Shown piece by piece: positions 9,972-19,440 of a DNA stretch of 64,000 nt; positions within the stretch are counted from its first letter, which is position 1, and the number at the start of each line of letters is the position of its first letter. A program made the position numbers and the translations under genes. The notes under the pieces are model-generated. The model was not told the DNA's origin. It did not search any database and saw only the letters and a list, made by a program, of their open reading frames with translations. Source of the stretch: a bacterium (GTDB lineage Bacteria; SZUA-79; Acidulodesulfobacterales; Acidulodesulfobacteraceae); contig JAJYYR010000004.1 of NCBI GenBank assembly GCA_021800805.1, forward strand, positions 58,674-122,673, read 5' to 3'.

Positions 9972-11084
9972 ATGAAAATATTAGATAACCAATACGCTAA
10001 AAATTTTGATTTTATAATGTTTTTTACGGTTATTTTAATCTCCGTTATAGGCATCATAAATCTTTACGGTTCGTTAAGCGTAAATCATAAGGATTTCTTC
10101 GACCCTTACGTAATAAAGCAGATTATATGGTTTATAATAGCGTTTTTTATAATGTTCGTTATAATAACCATCGATTATAATACGCTCATAGAGATTTCTT
10201 ATTATATTTACGGCTTTATTTTAATGCTGATTACCGTAGTCCTGTTAAAAGGCAGGATTACCCACGGAGCTTCGAGATGGATTTCTTTGGGAATGTTTTC
10301 GTTCCAGCCGTCGGAGCTTATGAAAATAGCTTTAATATTTGCACTTACTAAGTATTTTGCTTCTTATGAAAATAAAAACGGTTATTCTATTAAAGGGCTC
10401 ATAATTCCTTTTATAATAATTCTTTTACCAGCGCTTTTGATAGCAAAAGAGCCTGATTTAGGGACGGCGCTCATCATTTTGTTTATCGGCATTATTATGA
10501 TTTTTCTTGCCGGAATTAAAAAAAGTTCTATTTTGATTTTGACGGGAATTGCATTGATTGCCGGTCCGCTTTTGTGGTTCAGGTTAAAATCTTATCAAAA
10601 AAGCAGGATACTTATATTTTTACATCCGGCTAAAGATTATCTTGGAGCGGGATATAATATTATACAATCGGAAATAGCGGTCGGCGCCGGCAGATTTTTC
10701 GGAAGCGGATTTGGAAAAGGTTCGCAGAGCACTTTAGATTTTTTGCCCGCAAAACACACCGATTTTATTTTTTCTACGTTTATGCAGCAGTTCGGTTTTT
10801 TTGGCGGGTTGGTTCTTATAGCATTATATTTTATCGTCATAATAAGGGGCTTTAAAATAGTTTACAGGGCAAAAAAATTGCAGGGATTTCTTCTCGGCGG
10901 CGGAGCGCTGGGCATTATTACCTTTCATACGATAATTAATATGTTTATGACCGTGGGGCTTCTGCCTGTCGTGGGGGTTCCGCTTCCTTTTTTCAGTTAC
11001 GGGGGAACTTCGCTCGTCGTCGATATGTCTGCAGTAGCCATACTTTTAAATATTTCTATGAGAAGATACAAATTTCAGTCTTAA
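9972..11084 (+). CDS. rodA: Peptidoglycan glycosyltransferase RodA
   Basis: SEDS-family polymerase of lipid II in the elongasome. 370 residues with about ten membrane segments. Family signatures include the FQPSELMKIA stretch near residue 113, KEPDLGTALI near 160 and the C-terminal GVPLPFFSYGGTS. It directly follows mrdA, giving the standard PBP2-RodA pair. Confidence 0.96.
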   Translation: MKILDNQYAKNFDFIMFFTVILISVIGIINLYGSLSVNHKDFFDPYVIKQIIWFIIAFFIMFVIITIDYNTLIEISYYIYGFILMLITVVLLKGRITHGASRWISLGMFSFQPSELMKIALIFALTKYFASYENKNGYSIKGLIIPFIIILLPALLIAKEPDLGTALIILFIGIIMIFLAGIKKSSILILTGIALIAGPLLWFRLKSYQKSRILIFLHPAKDYLGAGYNIIQSEIAVGAGRFFGSGFGKGSQSTLDFLPAKHTDFIFSTFMQQFGFFGGLVLIALYFIVIIRGFKIVYRAKKLQGFLLGGGALGIITFHTIINMFMTVGLLPVVGVPLPFFSYGGTSLVVDMSAVAILLNISMRRYKFQS

Positions 11085-11091
11085 AAAGATT

Positions 11092-11598
11092 ATGGAAAAG
11101 TATAAAAATTTTAATAAACGCAATGTCCCCATTTTTATATCTTCTTTTTTTTATGTGGGATTTTTTCCGTTCGGTCCGGGAACGGCAGGTTCTTTTGCGG
11201 CATTTTTATTGTATATATTGGCTTTAAGGTTTTTAAATCCGCTTTATTACATAGCGCTCTGCCTGTTTATATTTATTGCGGGGGTTTATTTCTCGCTCAA
11301 GGCGGAAAAAATATCCGGAATCCTTGACCCGCCTTTTGTCGTGATAGACGAAGCGTTAGGATATTTGGCGGTTATGTCGGGGTTGTTATGGAATCATTTT
11401 TCTTTTTTACATTTATTTATATATGCATTTTGCGGGTTCATATTATTCCGTTTTTTTGACATATTGAAACCGTTTCCTATCGGAACGATAGACAAAAAAG
11501 TCGGGGGAGGGTTAGGCATTATGCTCGACGACCTCGCCGCCGCCGCTTTTTCTTTGATAGTCCTGCGGTTTATAATAATCGTTATCGCTGGATTTTAA
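11092..11598 (+). CDS. pgpA: Phosphatidylglycerophosphatase A
   Basis: Removes the phosphate from phosphatidylglycerophosphate in the last step of phosphatidylglycerol synthesis at the inner membrane. 168 residues with four membrane segments. The family motifs are clear: FGPGTAGSFAA near residue 24, VIDEALGY near 82 and GLGIMLDDLAAA near 140. Last gene of the mreB operon, followed by a REP-like palindrome. Confidence 0.93.
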   Translation: MEKYKNFNKRNVPIFISSFFYVGFFPFGPGTAGSFAAFLLYILALRFLNPLYYIALCLFIFIAGVYFSLKAEKISGILDPPFVVIDEALGYLAVMSGLLWNHFSFLHLFIYAFCGFILFRFFDILKPFPIGTIDKKVGGGLGIMLDDLAAAAFSLIVLRFIIIVIAGF

Positions 11599-11627
11599 GA
11601 AGAAAAAGTTTCCTAAAAAATAAAAAG

Positions 11628-11717
11628 AAAAAAGGGGACAGATATTTTTTATTTTCCGTCTAAAATTTTGCAAATGCAGTCAGCTGTAAGAAAATAAATA
11701 AATCTGTCCCCTTTTTT
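11628..11717. repeat. REP-like inverted repeat (subfamily A), flanked by 14-bp direct repeats
   Basis: Arms AAAAAGGGGACAGATA and ATCTGTCCCCTTTTTT enclose an ~60-base centre with AAATGCAGTCAGCTGTAAG, as in the element at 2467. The 14 bases AAGAAAAAGTTTCC occur on both sides, at 11600-11613 and 11723-11736. Placed at the end of the wall operon, it may act as its terminator. Confidence 0.9.
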
Positions 11718-11754
11718 AAAGTAAGAAAAAGTTTCCGAAAAAATGGTAAAATGG

Positions 11755-11760
11755 TATAAT
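11755..11760 (+). promoter_or_regulatory. -10 box placed for a leaderless cinA transcript
   Basis: A perfect TATAAT ends 7 bases before the cinA ATG at 11768; 17 bases further upstream is only a poor -35 (TTTCCG). The expected start of transcription coincides with the ATG, and no ribosome site is present. Inference from sequence spacing. Confidence 0.45.
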
Positions 11761-11767
11761 TTTTAAA

Positions 11768-13039
11768 ATGGAAACTAACGACAAAGAAATTAAAGATATT
11801 AAAATTCTCGTTATAGCCGATAATTATAATTTTGCGGAAGCAGGAGAGGCGATAAAGGAGCTTTCCGAGGTACTTTCGAATTATAATTTAGGATTTAAAG
11901 AAGCCGTTATAATGCCGGAAAGCCAGAAAGACGGCATATATAAAGTAATGTCTTATATGGCGTCGGGAGATTCCTTCATTATAGTGTGCGGCGGTATGAG
12001 GGAAGACCTATTTTTAACCCACAATGCCGCTTCCGCAGTTCTTAAAAAAGAGCTGGTCAGAAGCAAAGATGCCGCAGATTTAATGGCTCTCGTATATGAA
12101 TCTAATAAAAAGGCTTTTAACCGGTCGAATGAAAAAGCCTGCTATTTTCCGGAACATTCTTTTATCGTTCCAAACCAAAATTCGGGTATTTCCGGTTTTT
12201 ATCTGACCGAACCGGTATTTTTTGCGGCTATGCCGCTTGAGCCTAAAAATGCCGTAAATATGTTTAAAAATCATATACTCGGGAAAATGCTCGGAAAATT
12301 AGGAATTAATTATTTTATTAAATTAAGAAAATATAAGCTCTTCGGCTTAAAGGAAAAAGAGTTCGAGATTCTTTTTGAAAAATTAAAAAAAACGGCGGAA
12401 TGCGGACTGAGTTATGAATTTTCATACGGCGAATTCATTATAACCGCCGCCGTCAACGGTGTTTCGACCCAGAAACTTAGCGAAAATATAAAATTAATAG
12501 ATAATAAAACGGGAGAGATATTTAAAGATTATCTTTACGGTTTCGACGACGACGAACTTCATATAGTATGTTCGTATCTTCTTAAAGAAAAAGGGATTAA
12601 AATTGCGGTAGCGGAATCGCTTACCGGCGGCTATATTTCTAATAAACTTACGGATTTACCCGGAGCTTCCGCTTATTTTATATACGGCGGCGTAACATAT
12701 TCCAATTATGCGAAAACCTATATTCTCGGCGTAGATAAAGAAGTCATAGAAAAAGACGGCGCCGTATCGGAAAGATGCGCTATAGAAATGGCGGAAAAAG
12801 CAAGAGAAATTGCAAAGGCCGACATAGGCGTCGCCGTTACCGGCTTTGCCGGGCCTAAAACCGAATATGATAATTATCCCGTGGGAACGGTTTTTATTGC
12901 CCTTTCCAGTCCGAAGGTAAAGGAAGCGAGAAAATATTCGTTTTCGGGTTCCCGCACGGACATTAAAGCATATACTGCAAAAATGGCGCTATTCTGGATT
13001 TACCGCTTTATCGGCATAAACGAGATAGACTTAGCGTAA
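11768..13039 (+). CDS. cinA: CinA-like protein with degenerate N-terminal domain and PncC-type C-terminal domain
   Basis: 423 residues. The last ~155 residues match the NMN amidohydrolase (PncC) domain, with VAESLTGGYISNKL near 280, YGGVTYSNYAK and the VGTVFIAL strand. The first ~170 residues align in layout with the MoCF/pyrophosphatase domain of CinA (IIVCGGMREDLF in place of the usual TGG-GPT-DD stretch) but lack its substrate motifs. So NMN deamidation is likely conserved and the ADP-ribose pyrophosphatase activity probably lost. It lies just upstream of recA, a common cinA neighbour. Confidence 0.8.
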   Translation: METNDKEIKDIKILVIADNYNFAEAGEAIKELSEVLSNYNLGFKEAVIMPESQKDGIYKVMSYMASGDSFIIVCGGMREDLFLTHNAASAVLKKELVRSKDAADLMALVYESNKKAFNRSNEKACYFPEHSFIVPNQNSGISGFYLTEPVFFAAMPLEPKNAVNMFKNHILGKMLGKLGINYFIKLRKYKLFGLKEKEFEILFEKLKKTAECGLSYEFSYGEFIITAAVNGVSTQKLSENIKLIDNKTGEIFKDYLYGFDDDELHIVCSYLLKEKGIKIAVAESLTGGYISNKLTDLPGASAYFIYGGVTYSNYAKTYILGVDKEVIEKDGAVSERCAIEMAEKAREIAKADIGVAVTGFAGPKTEYDNYPVGTVFIALSSPKVKEARKYSFSGSRTDIKAYTAKMALFWIYRFIGINEIDLA

Positions 13040-13051
13040 CAATAATTTAAC

Positions 13052-13080
13052 TTGATAATATTTCTTTTTTAAGATATAAC
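13052..13080 (+). promoter_or_regulatory. recA promoter
   Basis: TTGATA at 13052-13057, spacer of exactly 17 bases, TATAAC at 13075-13080, about 33 bases before the recA ATG. No obvious LexA palindrome of the CTGT-N8-ACAG type is seen in the short intergenic region. Confidence 0.7.
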
Positions 13081-13119
13081 TTTTAAATAAAATAAATAAA
13101 ATAATAAGCAGGTGATATT

Positions 13120-14181
13120 ATGGCGTTAAAATCCAGCGGCGATCTTCTTAAGAAGACGGGAGCAGGCTCAAGTCCGTCCCAACCTATACATGAGGAAAAA
13201 ATAAAAGCGTTAGACCTTGCAATAGCCCAGATAGAAAAGCAGTTCGGGGTGGGAGCGGTGATGAAACTCGGCGGAAAACCTCCGACGGAAGACATCCAGT
13301 CCATTCCGACCGGCTCGCTGTCTTTAGATATAGCTTTGGGTATCGGTGGAATACCGAAAGGAAGAGTTATAGAAATATTCGGTCCGGAATCCTCCGGAAA
13401 AACCACTCTTACCCTCCAAATCGTAGCTCAGGCTCAAAAAAGGGGCGGCATTGCCGCTTTTATCGATGCCGAACATGCCCTTGATTTAAAATACGCAAAA
13501 AAAATAGGCGTAAACGTCGACGAACTTATAATTTCACAGCCGGGAACCGGCGAAGAAGCCTTAGAGATTGCCGATTCTCTCGTGAGGTCCGGTTCTATAG
13601 ACGTTTTAGTTATAGATTCGGTTGCGGCTCTTGTTCCTAAGGCGGAAATAGAAGGAGATATGGGAGATGCGCATATGGGACTTCAAGCGCGCCTTATGTC
13701 GCAGGCTTTAAGAAAGCTCACTTCCGCAATAGCTAAATCAAATACGTCAGTCATATTTATCAATCAGATAAGAATGAAAATCGGCGTTATGTTCGGTTCT
13801 CCCGAAACTACGACAGGCGGGAACGCCCTTAAATTTTATGCCTCCGTCCGAATAGACATAAGAAGAATAGGTTCGATTAAGAAAGGCGACGAAGTCGTGG
13901 GTTCGCGCACTAAAGCGAGAATCGTTAAAAATAAAGTGGCGCCGCCGTTTAAAGAGGCGGAGTTCGATATAATTTACGACAGCGGAATATCCTTGGAAGG
14001 CGATATAGTCGATCTCGGCTCGGACAGCGGTATAATAGAAAAATCGGGAACATGGTTCAGCTACGGCAAAGAAAGGCTGGGGCAGGGAAGGGAAGCCGCC
14101 AAAGAAACCCTTAAAAACAATCAGGCTCTGCGCGACGAGATATATTCTAAAATTTTAGAAAAATTTAATCTTAAGGCATAA
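13120..14181 (+). CDS. recA: Recombinase A
   Basis: ATP-dependent strand-exchange protein of homologous recombination and the SOS response. 353 residues, usual length. Walker [10 protein letters not shown] begins at residue 88; the Walker B strand, the NQIR L2-region motif and [12 protein letters not shown] are intact. A modest N-terminal extension (~25 residues, Ser/Pro-rich) precedes the conserved core. It has its own promoter and is followed by a pilT-type gene and recX. Confidence 0.98.
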   Translation: MALKSSGDLLKKTGAGSSPSQPIHEEKIKALDLAIAQIEKQFGVGAVMKLGGKPPTEDIQSIPTGSLSLDIALGIGGIPKGRVIEIFGPESSGKTTLTLQIVAQAQKRGGIAAFIDAEHALDLKYAKKIGVNVDELIISQPGTGEEALEIADSLVRSGSIDVLVIDSVAALVPKAEIEGDMGDAHMGLQARLMSQALRKLTSAIAKSNTSVIFINQIRMKIGVMFGSPETTTGGNALKFYASVRIDIRRIGSIKKGDEVVGSRTKARIVKNKVAPPFKEAEFDIIYDSGISLEGDIVDLGSDSGIIEKSGTWFSYGKERLGQGREAAKETLKNNQALRDEIYSKILEKFNLKA

Positions 14182-14199
14182 TATAATTAATAACAGAAA

Positions 14200-15447
14200 A
14201 TGAGCGAGACAGCCGTTCAATCCAACCAACCCGTTCAGTCCGGCGGACAGCCGTCCTTTATAGAAACTCTTTTAAAAGCAGGAGTAGATAAAGGGGCATC
14301 GGATATTCATCTTAAGGTAAATACTTATCCTATTTTTAGAATAGACGGAAGATTATACAGGCAGGAAAGCTTCGGCGTAATGTCTAAAGAGTTAATCGAA
14401 AAGATAGCCGGAAGCATGATGGATAAGCACCAGCTTAAAGTATTTCAAGAAAACAGGGACGTCGATCTCGCCTACAGCCTGACTAACGTAGGCAGATTTA
14501 GGGTAAATATATATTCGCAGAGAAACTCGTTAAGCGTCGCTTTGAGATATATCCCTTTCAGCATTCCGTCTTTCGATTCCCTTAATCTTCCAAAAATCAT
14601 CAAGTCTATAGCTCTAAAAGAAAGAGGTCTTATACTCGTAACGGGCATTACCGGAAGCGGAAAGTCCACGACGCTTGCTTCGATGATAAATTATATAAAC
14701 GACAGCAAGCCCGTTAACATTATAACCATAGAAGACCCGATCGAATATCTTCATAAAGACATAAAAGCCGCTATAAATCAACGGGAACTCGGAATGGACG
14801 TTTATTCTTTTTCGCACGGGCTTAGAGAAGCTTTAAGACAGGACCCCGACGTTATTTTAGTGGGCGAAATGCGCGACTTAGAAACTATAGAAACTGCCAT
14901 CACGGCGGCTGAAACCGGACATCTTGTTATGAGCACGCTTCATACGCTCGATGCGCAGGAAACTATTAACCGAATTATAGCCGTTTTTCCGCCTTATCAG
15001 CAAAAGCAGATAAGAATACAGCTTGCCTCCGTTATTTCCGCCGTAATATCGCAGAGGCTCATAGTCAGGGCGGATAAAAAAGGACGTTTGCCTTCCATCG
15101 AAATAATGGTAGGGACGGAAACCATAAAAGAATGTATTTCAAATGAAGATAAAACGGCAAGTATTAGGGATTATATAAAAAGCGGAAATATTCAGTACGG
15201 AATGCAGACATTCGACCAGTCGCTTTATAATTTTTATAAGTCCGGACTTATAACCTATGAAGATGCTTTAGCCGAATCTACGTCTCCAAACGACCTTGCG
15301 CTCTTAATATCGGGAGTCGATTCTTCTAACGAAGGTATAGGCGCGGATATTGGAAATACTCATTCTTCCGTTCAGCCTACAGCATCAGCCGCTGCGGGTT
15401 CTTCGGCTTCAGCTTCCGGCGGTTCAAATCCTTACTGGACTACATAA
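14200..15447 (+). CDS. PilT/PilU-type twitching-motility retraction ATPase
   Basis: Hexameric ATPase of the type IV pilus retraction family. 415 residues: N-terminal PAS-like domain with the ASDIHLK motif near 30, then the ATPase core with Walker A G149-ITGSG-K155-S, the Asp box, a Walker B-like VILVGEMRD and the His box HTLDAQETINRI. The canonical PilT AIRNLIRE stretch reads ASIRDYIKSG, so it may be nearer to PilU or a PilT variant. The last ~45 residues are a low-complexity Ser/Ala/Gly tail. No other pilus genes are in the window; its place between recA and recX is seen in related genomes. Confidence 0.88.
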   Translation: MSETAVQSNQPVQSGGQPSFIETLLKAGVDKGASDIHLKVNTYPIFRIDGRLYRQESFGVMSKELIEKIAGSMMDKHQLKVFQENRDVDLAYSLTNVGRFRVNIYSQRNSLSVALRYIPFSIPSFDSLNLPKIIKSIALKERGLILVTGITGSGKSTTLASMINYINDSKPVNIITIEDPIEYLHKDIKAAINQRELGMDVYSFSHGLREALRQDPDVILVGEMRDLETIETAITAAETGHLVMSTLHTLDAQETINRIIAVFPPYQQKQIRIQLASVISAVISQRLIVRADKKGRLPSIEIMVGTETIKECISNEDKTASIRDYIKSGNIQYGMQTFDQSLYNFYKSGLITYEDALAESTSPNDLALLISGVDSSNEGIGADIGNTHSSVQPTASAAAGSSASASGGSNPYWTT

Positions 15448-15483
15448 TCGGCAAAATAGGCAAACCCGGTCGGAGTATTTAAT

Positions 15484-15981
15484 TTGAAAGTATCGCAGGA
15501 AAATATTTCTAAAAGAAAGTCTAAGATCGTTGGAACGGCACAGGATTATTCATTGCGGCTTATTTCCGCAAGGTCGTATTCCGAAAAGCAGATTGCCGAA
15601 AAGCTTATAAAAAAAGGATTTTCTACCGAGGATACCGGCAGGGCGGTTAAAAAATTAAAAGAATATGGATATTTAAACGATGAGGCATTTGCCGGAAGGC
15701 TTGTAGAAAACGGTAAAAAAAGGCTTATCGGAAGGATAAAATTAAGTTACGAATTATATAAAAAGGGAGTCAATAAAAATCTTATAGACGAACTTATAGA
15801 AAAGTTATACGGCGAAGATGAAGAGCGGGAGGCGGCGCTTAAAGCTATGGACAAAAAGAAAGTGTCGCTGATAAAATACAGGGAAAATGAGTTGATATTT
15901 AAAAAGAAACTTTATGATTTTTTACAGAGCAGAGGGTTTTCTTCCGGCATAATTGAAGATATATTAAATAATCATTTATGA
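15484..15981 (+). CDS. recX: Regulatory protein RecX
   Basis: Binds RecA filaments and modulates them. 165 residues, helical repeat protein; the family pattern appears as SARSYSEKQIAEKLIKKGF and LKEYGYLNDEAFAGRLVE. Starts with TTG and overlaps alaS by 4 bases (ATGA). Together with recA and alaS it forms a conserved cluster. Confidence 0.88.
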   Translation: MKVSQENISKRKSKIVGTAQDYSLRLISARSYSEKQIAEKLIKKGFSTEDTGRAVKKLKEYGYLNDEAFAGRLVENGKKRLIGRIKLSYELYKKGVNKNLIDELIEKLYGEDEEREAALKAMDKKKVSLIKYRENELIFKKKLYDFLQSRGFSSGIIEDILNNHL

Positions 15982-18686
15982 AAAATTTATTATCAAACGA
16001 ATTAAGAGAAATATTTATTAAATATTTTACGGAAAAAGGACATATCCTTGTTGCGGGTTCGTCTTTAATTCCAGCCGGCGACGACTCTATTATGTTTACT
16101 AATGCCGGAATGGTCCAGTTTAAAGACTACTTTACGGGAGTATCGTCGCCCCCGATGCTAAGGGCGGTAACCGTTCAAAAATGTATGAGAGCGGGAGGCA
16201 AGCACAACGACCTCGAAAATGTCGGTAAAACGTCGCGGCATCACACTTTTTTTGAAATGCTCGGAAACTTTTCGTTTGGCGGTTATTTCAAAAAGGACGC
16301 CGTTCTGTTTGCATACGAATTTTTAAAAGACGTCGTCGAAATGGATATGGATAAAATATACGTTACCGTAAACGAAAAAGACGATGAAGGTTATTCCATA
16401 TGGAAAGACGTCGTCGGTTTTAACGAAAAAAAGATTTTTAAACTCGGCGACGAAACAAATTTTTGGCAGATGGGAGAAACCGGCCCCTGCGGCTATTCGA
16501 GCGAGATATTTTTCGATACGGGATATTCGGAAGCGGGACATAAGGACTGCGATATAAACTGCGATTGCGGAAGATATTTGGAAATATGGAACCTTGTTTT
16601 TATGGAATTTAATAAAGACCGCGGAGGCGCCGTTTCTAAACTTCCGAAACCTTCAATAGATACCGGTATGGGGCTCGAAAGAATATTAAGGGTTTTACAG
16701 AACGTTAAATCCAATTATGATACCGACGTTTTTATTCCTTATATTAACGAAATAGACGGTATTACGGGCAGGCGGTACAACAGCGGCGACGAAGCCTATG
16801 ACACCGCAGCGAGAGTTATAAGCGACCATATCAGGACGTCCGTTTTTTTGTCCGCAGAATCGGTGTTTCCTTCAAACGAGGGTAGAGGATACGTATTTAG
16901 AAGAATTTTAAGAAGGCTGATAAGGTATGCTTTAAAACTTAATATCAAGCTGAGCGACTTAATTTATCTTGGAAATTCGGTCGTAATAGTTATGGGAGGG
17001 TTTTATCCCGAGGTCAGGGACGGCTTTACCGTTTTTGAGAAAATAATTTCCGAAGAATACGATAAGTTTATTGATACCGTCGGTCAGGGAATTAAACTCT
17101 TAGAAGAAAAAGTTTCGGAATTGAAAAATATAAAAGAAAAAACCGTGCCGGGCGATTTTATTTTTAAGCTATACGACGAAAAAGGTTTTCCGGTAGATCT
17201 TGCGATAGATATTGCGGCGGAAAACGATTTATCCATTGATTTAAAAGCATTTGAATATTTAATGGATATTCAGAAAAAAGGCTCTAAGCAGAAGAAAGAG
17301 AAGATGGGTATTCCCGACATAATCTCCGGTATTCCTAAAACAAATTTTACCGGATATGAAAATATAGAAGCCGCCGCAAATATTACCGGCATATTCGGCG
17401 AGGACGGCGAACCGGCGCGGGTGATAGAGGACGGCGATTTTTACTATATTGCATCCGATTCGACCCCGTTTTATCCGGAAGGCGGCGGTCAAACGGGCGA
17501 TAGGGGTATTATAGAATGGACGTCCGGAAATAATTCGTTTTCGGCGTCGGTATCGGGTACTTATAAAACCAAAAACGGGGTAATACTGCATTACGGAAGA
17601 ATTTTTAAGGGCGGAGCGGGGGCGTCCGAATCATCGGAACCCGTTCAAACCGTTCAAATTTTTCCTGCAGAGGCAAAGTTTTCGGTAGATAAAGAAGCAA
17701 GGGGGAAAACGGCATCTAACCACAGCGCCGTTCATCTCTTGCAGGCATCGCTCAGGAAAATACTTGGAAGTCAGGTTTCACAGCAGGGTTCCTATGTGGA
17801 CTCCGAAAGGCTCAGGTTTGATTTTTCGTATGGAAAACCGCTTACGGACGACGAAATACGAAATATAGAAATTTCCGTTAACGAATATATTTTTGCCGAT
17901 ATGGAGGTAAAAGCCGAAGAACTTGACGTAAAGACCGCTTTGAATTCAGGGGCGCTTCATTTTTTCGACGATAAATACGGAGAAAAAGTCAGGATAATAT
18001 CTATGGGCGGCGCATCAAAAGAATTTTGCGGGGGAACCCATGTTTCGAGAACGGGAGAGATTGGGTTTTTTAAAATTTCGGGAGAATCTTCCATAGCTTC
18101 GGGTATTCGCAGAATCGAAGCCGTAACCGGTTTGAATTATCTGAACTATTTATACGTCGAGGAAGACAATATAGCCAACATAGCAAAATTACTTAATTCT
18201 TCCAGAGCGGACGTGTATAATAAAATAATTAAACTGTTCTACGATTACGAATTTTTGGAAAAAGCCAACGAAGAGCTTAAATTAAAATTAAATAGTTTTG
18301 AAGCCGGACGCCTTATAGAATCGTTTAAAACCTCAGGAGCCGGAGGCATTAAATACTTAATATCCAAATTTAAAAATATTTCGGGCGAAGAACTGAAAGA
18401 CCTTGTTAATGCGCTTAAATCAAGGAACGATTTTCCTTCCGGCGACAGCGCCGTTATTTTCGTTTCAAACCTTAGCGATGAAAAATTAATCTATATAGTT
18501 TCTGCCGAAGGGAACGCAGACGCTTCTAAAATGATAAAACTCATCAACGCGGAAGTCGGCGGAAAAGGAGGGGGTAAAAAAGACTTTTCGCAGGGCGGCG
18601 GCGCAGAAGTTTCAAAATTCGGCGATATAGAAAATATCATAGAAAATATAATAACGGAGGGTTTGGTTGCAAAAGCAAAAATTTAG
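15978..18686 (+). CDS. alaS: Alanyl-tRNA synthetase
   Basis: Charges tRNA-Ala and edits mischarged Ser/Gly. 902 residues, slightly longer than the usual ~875. Class II catalytic motifs are present at the N-terminus (HHTFFEMLGNFSFGGYF near 92), the editing-domain zinc ligands HSAVH near 582 and CGGTH near 684, and a C-terminal oligomerisation region (GGKGGGKKDFSQGG). The 3' end overlaps the next gene by 20 bases. Confidence 0.97.
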   Translation: MKNLLSNELREIFIKYFTEKGHILVAGSSLIPAGDDSIMFTNAGMVQFKDYFTGVSSPPMLRAVTVQKCMRAGGKHNDLENVGKTSRHHTFFEMLGNFSFGGYFKKDAVLFAYEFLKDVVEMDMDKIYVTVNEKDDEGYSIWKDVVGFNEKKIFKLGDETNFWQMGETGPCGYSSEIFFDTGYSEAGHKDCDINCDCGRYLEIWNLVFMEFNKDRGGAVSKLPKPSIDTGMGLERILRVLQNVKSNYDTDVFIPYINEIDGITGRRYNSGDEAYDTAARVISDHIRTSVFLSAESVFPSNEGRGYVFRRILRRLIRYALKLNIKLSDLIYLGNSVVIVMGGFYPEVRDGFTVFEKIISEEYDKFIDTVGQGIKLLEEKVSELKNIKEKTVPGDFIFKLYDEKGFPVDLAIDIAAENDLSIDLKAFEYLMDIQKKGSKQKKEKMGIPDIISGIPKTNFTGYENIEAAANITGIFGEDGEPARVIEDGDFYYIASDSTPFYPEGGGQTGDRGIIEWTSGNNSFSASVSGTYKTKNGVILHYGRIFKGGAGASESSEPVQTVQIFPAEAKFSVDKEARGKTASNHSAVHLLQASLRKILGSQVSQQGSYVDSERLRFDFSYGKPLTDDEIRNIEISVNEYIFADMEVKAEELDVKTALNSGALHFFDDKYGEKVRIISMGGASKEFCGGTHVSRTGEIGFFKISGESSIASGIRRIEAVTGLNYLNYLYVEEDNIANIAKLLNSSRADVYNKIIKLFYDYEFLEKANEELKLKLNSFEAGRLIESFKTSGAGGIKYLISKFKNISGEELKDLVNALKSRNDFPSGDSAVIFVSNLSDEKLIYIVSAEGNADASKMIKLINAEVGGKGGGKKDFSQGGGAEVSKFGDIENIIENIITEGLVAKAKI

Positions 18687-19425
18687 GATCTTAACGGCGG
18701 TATTATTTGTCTCTGTTTGTTTGAGCGGATGCGCGCCTTATGTCAAGACGGTTTCTCTGCCCGCAGGTAAAACCGCCGTCCAGCCGTATAAAAGCAGAAA
18801 CGAAGTTTTAGCCGGACTCGATAAAAATTACGGGCGGTTCAAAGGATTGTCGGGAAGACTTGAAATATCCGCCCGAGGCTCTCGTTTCTCTTTCGAGCAG
18901 GCTGGGCTTTATAAATACGCCGCAGGAAAATATATGCAGTTTACTATTTTAGATATGTACGGAGACGAGCTTTTTTACATAAAAATATTTAAAAACGAAA
19001 ATAGAGCCGTTTTTTTTGACCCGAAATACAGGCGGCTTAAATCTATAGACTTCGATAAAAAATATAAAGGGAAGAAGTTAATGTATCAAAGATTATTCAG
19101 CGTGTTTAAAATTTTTTTAAATATGAATAGTTTAGAAAAAATTAAAAAAGCAGGCATTTTTTATAATACAAGCAAAGGCTTTTTTTTCGGCTACCGCCCG
19201 ATCTCGGATAAAACTGCGGACGCTTACTATATTTGCGTAGGCAAAAACTATCTTATCCGTAAAATTTCGGCGGTCGCGAATAAAAAAATTACCGAAACCG
19301 TCCGCTTTAAAGACTATATTTTAAAAGGCGGAAGCATGGTGCCGTTAAAAATATATGTTGACGATTATTTATATAATGTTAAAATAAAAGTTGCGCTTTC
19401 TAAAGGAAGCAAAATAATTCAATAA
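18667..19425 (+). CDS. Predicted outer-membrane lipoprotein, LolB-like
   Basis: 252 residues with a lipoprotein signal: basic N-terminus, hydrophobic stretch and lipobox LSGC with C22 as the lipidated residue. The mature part (LKGLSGRLEISARG and F-x-Q-AGLYKYAAGKYMQFTILDMYGDE) resembles the beta-sandwich of LolB/LolA-type lipoprotein carriers, here by pattern only. Starts with TTG inside alaS and is followed by the bamD-like gene, so both may serve outer-membrane biogenesis. Confidence 0.6.
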   Translation: MQKQKFRILTAVLFVSVCLSGCAPYVKTVSLPAGKTAVQPYKSRNEVLAGLDKNYGRFKGLSGRLEISARGSRFSFEQAGLYKYAAGKYMQFTILDMYGDELFYIKIFKNENRAVFFDPKYRRLKSIDFDKKYKGKKLMYQRLFSVFKIFLNMNSLEKIKKAGIFYNTSKGFFFGYRPISDKTADAYYICVGKNYLIRKISAVANKKITETVRFKDYILKGGSMVPLKIYVDDYLYNVKIKVALSKGSKIIQ

Positions 19426-19440
19426 AGAAAAAAGAATAAT

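Noticed and set aside
13041..13119. LexA/SOS box before recA
   Set aside because: No CTGT-N8-ACAG or GAAC-N4-GTTC palindrome is visible.
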